Assembly (NCBI RefSeq): GCF_005239225.2
Contig: NC_133284.1
Span: forward strand, 33,370,758 to 33,434,757
Length of the DNA stretch: 64,000 nucleotides
Source of the DNA: Populus alba
Lineage: Eukaryota > Streptophyta > Magnoliopsida > Malpighiales > Salicaceae
Direction: 5' to 3'
Made by a program: the position numbers and the translations under genes. The notes under the pieces are model-generated. The model was not told the DNA's origin. It ran no database searches and worked only from the letters and a program-made list of their open reading frames with translations. Shown one piece after another: positions 58,651-64,000 of the stretch (its first letter is position 1; every line of letters begins with the position of its first letter).

Positions 58651-60179
58651 TTTTTTTTCTAATACAATGTAATGATTGAATTATTTTTAAAAATAAGATT
58701 TTAATATACCCTTTGCAAGGGCCTTCTTGACTTTTTCTTTTTATGTGCATGGTTAAAATACTAAATTTCCCTTTAATTTCAGAATTTATTTAGTTTAGAC
58801 TTTAGAGGTGTTCAAAATAACCATTTAATTAATTAAATCAGAAAAAAAAAAACATTAATTAAAAAGGCCAAACCAAGAGGAAAAAAAAACTAAAGAAATT
58901 AGGAGGTTTGGTCCGATTTCAATTTTAAAAAAACTCAAACCAATTAAACCGGATCAATTCAATCAATTTTTTTTAAAAAAAACTCTAAATCATATTTCCC
59001 CCCTTTTCTTTGACGGGAGATGCTCCTCCCTTGCAATTTTCTCTCTCGTTCTCCCTCGTTGAAACTTGAAAGCTGGAACAATCCAGTATCCCCCCTCCCC
59101 CGTCCTTTCTCGGTCTCTCTCTTCCAGTAGCCCAAACCTCACCTAAACCTGCTTCTTTTTTCTTTTTTCTTTTTTGTTAGCCTTGGATTTTACTACTTGA
59201 GCAAGGGAGGGTCCATTTACGAGTCCAGTTTTGACGCCACACGTTCATGCAAGAATGATTAATCCACCTTTCTTTTTCGTTATCGTGTAAAGGCACTACA
59301 GTGGAGGTGTATTAATCCAGTAATCCTAAACCTCATCCTGCGTTGAATGAATATCATTTTTTACAGAGAAAAAAACATATATTTGGCCTGCAGCAAAGCC
59401 CCGCGATAAGACTAGTTATATATCCTATTGCCCTATAGCAGGAGAGCTCATCATAACTCCCCTACCCTTAGTGCCATGAGGTGTCTGTCGCAAAGTTTTA
59501 GGCTTTTGCGTGGTAAGTTCCTTGATAATCATTTCCTTAAGCTGTGTGTGCTCCATTATCGCAAAGCTCTCATTGCATGGCCATCATCCAGTACGAAACG
59601 TTTTCAATGCAATCCTTGTTGGCTGCCAGAATATTATTAGGTTTGCCTGAAGTTCACAGGTTCCTGACTGTCGTTTTCCGGTGCTGGAAGTGGATTTCTT
59701 TATAGGCTAAGTTTAACTCCTTCTCCTTCGAAGAATTCTTTTTTTTCTTGGCCTTTGCTTAGTTTCTGAACCAAAACTCTCCGTTGGTGTAAGCATGGAA
59801 TAAATTGAAATTAACACGATCAAGGCCATTTGATACTGGCTATGGAAAGGGCTGGTAAGATTTACAGCAGAGGTTGGGAAGAGATCAAATTGGTTTTAAA
59901 GCCTTTGCAATTGGAGGAAAAAACATTTTGGAGAGATGGCAGAGCATTAACCGTTGGGTTATCTCAAGTGGGCATGCTAAGTATCCAAAGGAGTAGCTAA
60001 AAAAAAATAGAGGGTTTTTCGGACCCTTTTATTTGCTAATTGATATTTTCACAAGTAAGATGCCACACGTCTACCCCATCAGCTCCAAAGAAATATACAT
60101 AGAAAGTACTAGATTTGTCGCTTACGGTCACGTCAAGAACCGGACAATATTTTTTTTTTTTTTGAGACTCGAGTGATTG
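58651..60179. other. Intergenic, no assigned gene
   Basis: 58795-58985 has AAACCAATTAAACCGG-type phrases like those inside the hAT MITE at 15529. 58990-59960 is of balanced composition, with CT-rich and unique-looking sequence and a 70-codon frame at 59428-59640 that matches nothing I know. It could belong to an unrecognised non-coding transcript. Confidence 0.35.
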
Positions 60180-61400
60180 GTTAAATTCATAATTTAAATA
60201 ATATAAAAAAATAAAAAGAATAAGACTTGAATCTATCTCGATTAAAAAAAAAATTCTAATAATGAAAAGTGAAACTGTGAAAAATAATAATTAAAAAGAA
60301 AAAAAAACCTTATTAAACAGGTGAACTCACAAACTTTACAAAACTTTACAATCATGAGCATGAGATTGGAGTAATTTCATAAAAAAATCAGGAAAAAAAA
60401 TTTAAAAGATAAAATTAAAATAAATCATTTTAAAAAAAATCCACATTAACCTTTAAAACTGATGATTATAGTTATGAAATAGGGTTAACCTTGTAAAAAT
60501 TAGCGAAGTTAAACTAAAAAAGAAAAAAAATATTAGCTTTAAAAAAATAAAACAAACCAAACCCACTTAAACCACCTTAACCTGAACTAATCTCTAAATA
60601 TTAACCTTTTAAAATAATAATTAAAATGACAGAGATCAAATATATATAAAAAAAATTGTATGGGTTGGTCTAATTTTTTTGAAGGGAATAATGTTGATCG
60701 AGGTGAGGATAGAGGAAAAAAAAGTAGTCTTGTACACGAAACCCAATGTGTATTTAGGATATGTGCCTCCCCGTTGTATTAGGGTGCTGAGACCTTCCAA
60801 ACACCGTTCAAGAAAGTGATGTTTGTTGGTCTTATGACCTCACACGCGTCATCTAAACAGCGCGAGGTCCGTCCCCACGCTAGCACGTGCTACACGAGCA
60901 TCAACAATGTTTTTTATATAATATTTAATATATATAAATTACAATAATACCCTTAAGTAATTTTTGAATTTACAATAAAACCAATGTAAATTGACAAAAA
61001 AAAACTCTTATAAGAGAATTATGTTGATTTTATCTTTAAGGGCATCAAAGTAATTAAATTATTCTAAAAATAAATAAAAAGACCAGAATATCCTTTAATA
61101 ATAGACATTATAATTATTTTTTTATCTAGAGTTAAATTAATAAATTTTACTATGAACAAAAAGTAAAATATCCAATCTAATTCTGTATAATTTGTAAGAG
61201 ATAATTATTATATATATATATATAACCACCTTGCCAGAAGCTTAGTTAAATAATTTAATGGCTAAGGTGTAATTTCATCGTTAAATTGTTGCAACAAAAG
61301 GTAATATGAGTCTCGATGAAAATAACTTTCCTATAAGATTTAGTTTTTATTTATTTATTTAATTTAACATTTGAAATGGAGGGAGCGAAACACATTGTAA
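60180..61400. repeat. Composite interspersed repeat related in layout to 42060-43430
   Basis: AT-rich left part with GTGAACTCACAAAC and TCATGAGCATGAGATTGGAG. A GC-rich block (60720-60905, including CACACGCGTCATCTAAAC and CTAGCACGTGCTACACGAGC) follows, then an AT-rich tail (TTATATAATATTTAATATATA). No coding frame. It probably is a dispersed non-autonomous element. Confidence 0.45.
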
Positions 61401-61689
61401 TCCTATAACTGAAATTTTTGATCGTTTACTTAGGTCAAGTGATTAATCCAGTCATCGCCATTAAACTGCCACGCAATGCGTGACTAGTTCATCCGCGGAT
61501 CTAAAGGTGCAAGCGGAAGATTCCTCGAAATTTATTTTTTTTTTAATATAAATTTCAATATATTTTCTTCTGTACATGATTGTCGGTTTCAAATAAAATC
61601 TTATTTCATAGATTTCAATTTACGTTTTTTTGTGAGTTTGGGAATGATTTTTTTTATTTAAATTTATTCTATTGAAGAGAATAATAATG

Positions 61690-62510
61690 ATTGTTTTTTA
61701 AAATAATTTTTGTTCAGAAATATATTAAAATAATATATAATTTTTATTTTTTTTAAAAAAATAATTTTAATATTAGTATATTAATACAATTCAAAAATAT
61801 ATAAAAAAAATTTTAACAGAAAGAATTACTTAAAAAAAAAACACCATTTAAAAAGCAATTCCAAATTATCTTTCCTTTCCTACTTATCTCATTTTGGCTT
61901 TCGATTGATAGCTGCATTCTCCATGGGACAAGCTAAATCATTGCTTCTCCAGCTGCCAACAAACAACCTAAAAAGGTCATATCTAGCGAAATAATTTCCA
62001 CCAGAAAATAGTGATCCTAAACAGGGCGTTTTCAGTGAAAAGTTTTTAATAAGTGTTAATTTTTGTATTATAACTTATTTTTTTAAAGTGTTTCTCAATT
62101 ATTTTTTTATTTAAAAAATCATTAAACTAATTATTTTTAGGAATTATTTTGATAATTTTAATATACTAATGTCAAAAACAAATAAAAAAATATTATCTTA
62201 ATATAGTTTTCATTAAAAATTATTTTACACAATAATATCAAACATTTTGATATGACAATTCTTGTCATTGCCAACATAATGCACACCATGAAGTTATGGT
62301 ATGGAAATTTTTGAGAGTATAGTTATTGTTGTTTTTTAAAATGTTTTTTATTTGGAAATGTATTAAAATAATATTTTTTTTATTTTAAAAAAATTATTTT
62401 TGATATCAGCACATCAAAATGATTTTAAAATATTAAAAAAATATTAATTTTTTAAAAAATAAATTTTTTTTTTTAAAATTTTTAAAAGATAAAAATAAAT
62501 AGGATTTAAA
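61690..62510. repeat. Three AT-rich MITE copies
   Basis: Copies at about 61690-61860 (core TTTTAATATTAGTATATTAA), 62030-62255 (TTTTAATATACTAATGTCAAAA) and 62305-62510 (TTGATATCAGCACATCAAAA), in mixed orientations, close together. Confidence 0.55.
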
Positions 62511-64000
62511 AATCAATTTCAATGAAAAGTGGGTTTTTCGGTGCCTCGGCAAAAATCCAAAGCCACCACTAAATTAATGAACAATATGTTTTGGTGTTCA
62601 ATCACATCCTATTAGACTACACATGAAATCCAATCATGGTTTAGAATCACTCCCACCATGCCGAATGAGCATTTTCAAAAAACTCTATAGCTATTGAAAA
62701 AAGTCTAAAAATGTGAAATTTATCAAAAAGGAAAAAAAAAAGAAAGAAAAAAAGAGAGAATCTTGTGGAGACAAAGACAGAGCCTTTGAATTTATTTTTT
62801 CAAAAAACTCGAGGAGACATCTTTAATTTGTCATAGAATTTCACATATATTGGAGAAATTATATCACAACAATCCTGGAAAACACTGTAATAAATGAGAT
62901 CAAATTAACACATTGCCAAAGTTCAAATCCCGTTCTTGTTAGAGAAGAGAGAGATCATCTGGGAAGAGAGAACTGCTATATATTGCGAGTTCAAGCACCA
63001 TGATGCTTCTGATAATGAAGAAAAGAAGAAAAAGAGTAACACAAGCTACCTAAATAACCTTTGTTCACCTCTAAATGGCCCTGAATTCAAGCCATAACTG
63101 GTCATGATTATTTGCAATGCATGACAACGAACTAAAAAGCTTTCAATAAATCTTTGTGAACATGGATATTTGATATGTAGTTGCTTGGTTTTCATGCAAA
63201 TCATCATGAAGCCAACATGGTATCATCATAATCAACATAATTGCTCACACTAGGAGTGGCCCTCTATGCGTTTTCAATGAACTTTTATATTCACTGGCAT
63301 GGCTTCACTACATTTGCTACATACAAGCCCAGGAATTACCATTACCATGCCTCTAGTCCGCATGTTATGCTTGTAATAAAGTGAAAATGGTGTATGCAAT
63401 GTGATGATCTTGTGTGTGCTTTTGTACCTTTTCAAGTTTTAAATATGCAAATCTGGATCCAATCTGATTCTTACTGGTAAACCAAACGCAAAACAAGGGG
63501 AGGATGCCAGTGGTGGTGGCCCTGACCATATTTTGATTCATTTTACATCATCTATAGAAAGTTCATCGCAGTGCTGTCGAGAAGCATCTTAGTCCGACAC
63601 GTGCAAATTGATCATAATTGGATTAATCTGATCTAGACCTCGATTATGTGCTTAAGCATCGACGCCCCGACGGTTATCATGATTAGGGAATAGTTTTTTG
63701 ATTAATGTGATGCTGTTTAAAGTGATCTGGCTAAACAGTATTGCATTGCCACCATGTGCACTCTGTTGGACAATCAAGCACATAAAATCCTTTCTTTCTC
63801 CCTTGTTAGTACATCCATGAGTTGTAAATGTGCTTGCTTTTTAGGTTGGGCCAAAAAGGCAGAAAGCAACCAGTTGCTAGCTAGCTAGTACTCTGCAAAT
63901 AACCAATGATCACGAAATCTTGCAGTTAAGGGAGATACTGGATCCTCCTAGTCTGATATGGTTCATACACTGTCTCCAAATTATTCTCCCTTTCTCTAGC
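62511..64000. other. Unique-looking intergenic DNA at the window edge
   Basis: Apart from a purine tract (62729-62760) the sequence is non-repetitive and of moderate composition from about 62900 on. No frame, tRNA or recognised miRNA was found. It may be the flank of a gene beyond the window; a GCTAGCTAGCTAG repeat lies at 63876-63888. Confidence 0.4.

Noticed and set aside
1..64000. Search for tRNA, rRNA, snRNA, CRISPR arrays and organelle-derived inserts.
   Set aside because: No tRNA with both boxes and a cloverleaf, no U6-like or rRNA-like sequence, no regularly spaced identical repeats of CRISPR type, and no recognised plastid or mitochondrial gene was found by eye. The tRNA-like boxes at 33-110 belong to a SINE.

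Overview
This is nuclear DNA of a dicot plant, most likely a poplar or close relative (Salicaceae). The reasons are very AT-rich intergenic DNA, genes with many GT-AG introns, plant-only gene families, and an AT-rich palindromic MITE present about twenty times that resembles the family common in poplar. The genus is an inference; no species marker was seen.

Five genes are well supported. From left to right: (1) an RlmN-like radical SAM RNA methyltransferase, 8381-12118 (+), 8 exons, 372 aa; (2) the spindle-checkpoint WD40 protein BUB3, 25448-29511 (+), 9 exons, 342 aa; (3) a chloroplast ankyrin protein of the EMB506 type, 31061-32662 (+), 7 exons, 320 aa, with each complete ankyrin repeat on its own 99-nt exon; (4) the catalytically dead plastid Clp subunit CLPR1, 34022-37172 (-), 9 exons, 383 aa; (5) an intronless C2H2 zinc-finger repressor of the AZF/ZAT10 type, 46259-47017 (+), 252 aa. 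A sixth, less certain gene at 5392-5730 (+) encodes a 112-aa basic protein of unknown function behind a clean TATA box. I joined the exons by hand at GT-AG sites; every phase closes and the lengths match the families.

The rest is mostly transposable-element debris. The left flank holds a tRNA-derived SINE, a Ty3/gypsy gag remnant and a cluster of MITEs. 13.1-18.0 kb carries a dead PIF/Harbinger element with both its genes (nuclease and SANT/Myb-like protein), the latter interrupted by a 432-bp hAT-type MITE with an 8-bp target duplication. 19.7-23.6 kb has two related Helitron-like segments. 24.05-25.05 kb is a hAT-like element ending 400 bp before the BUB3 start. The right third has a second, inverted copy of the gypsy family (49.6-54.1 kb, minus strand) and a roughly 1-kb duplication of what looks like a gene 5' end (56.5-58.65 kb).

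The genes do not form an operon-like system. Their common theme is ancestry: the order RlmN-like / BUB3 / CLPR1 / AZF recalls two paralogous Arabidopsis segments (near At3g19580-19630 and At1g49900-49970). EMB506 and CLPR1 both act in the chloroplast and lie tail to tail. I found no rRNA, tRNA, CRISPR or organelle-derived insert. I do not see a convincing new multi-gene system. The least explained items are a 39-nt interleaved inverted repeat (41527-41565), the duplicated gene 5' end, and a G-box cluster with no gene.
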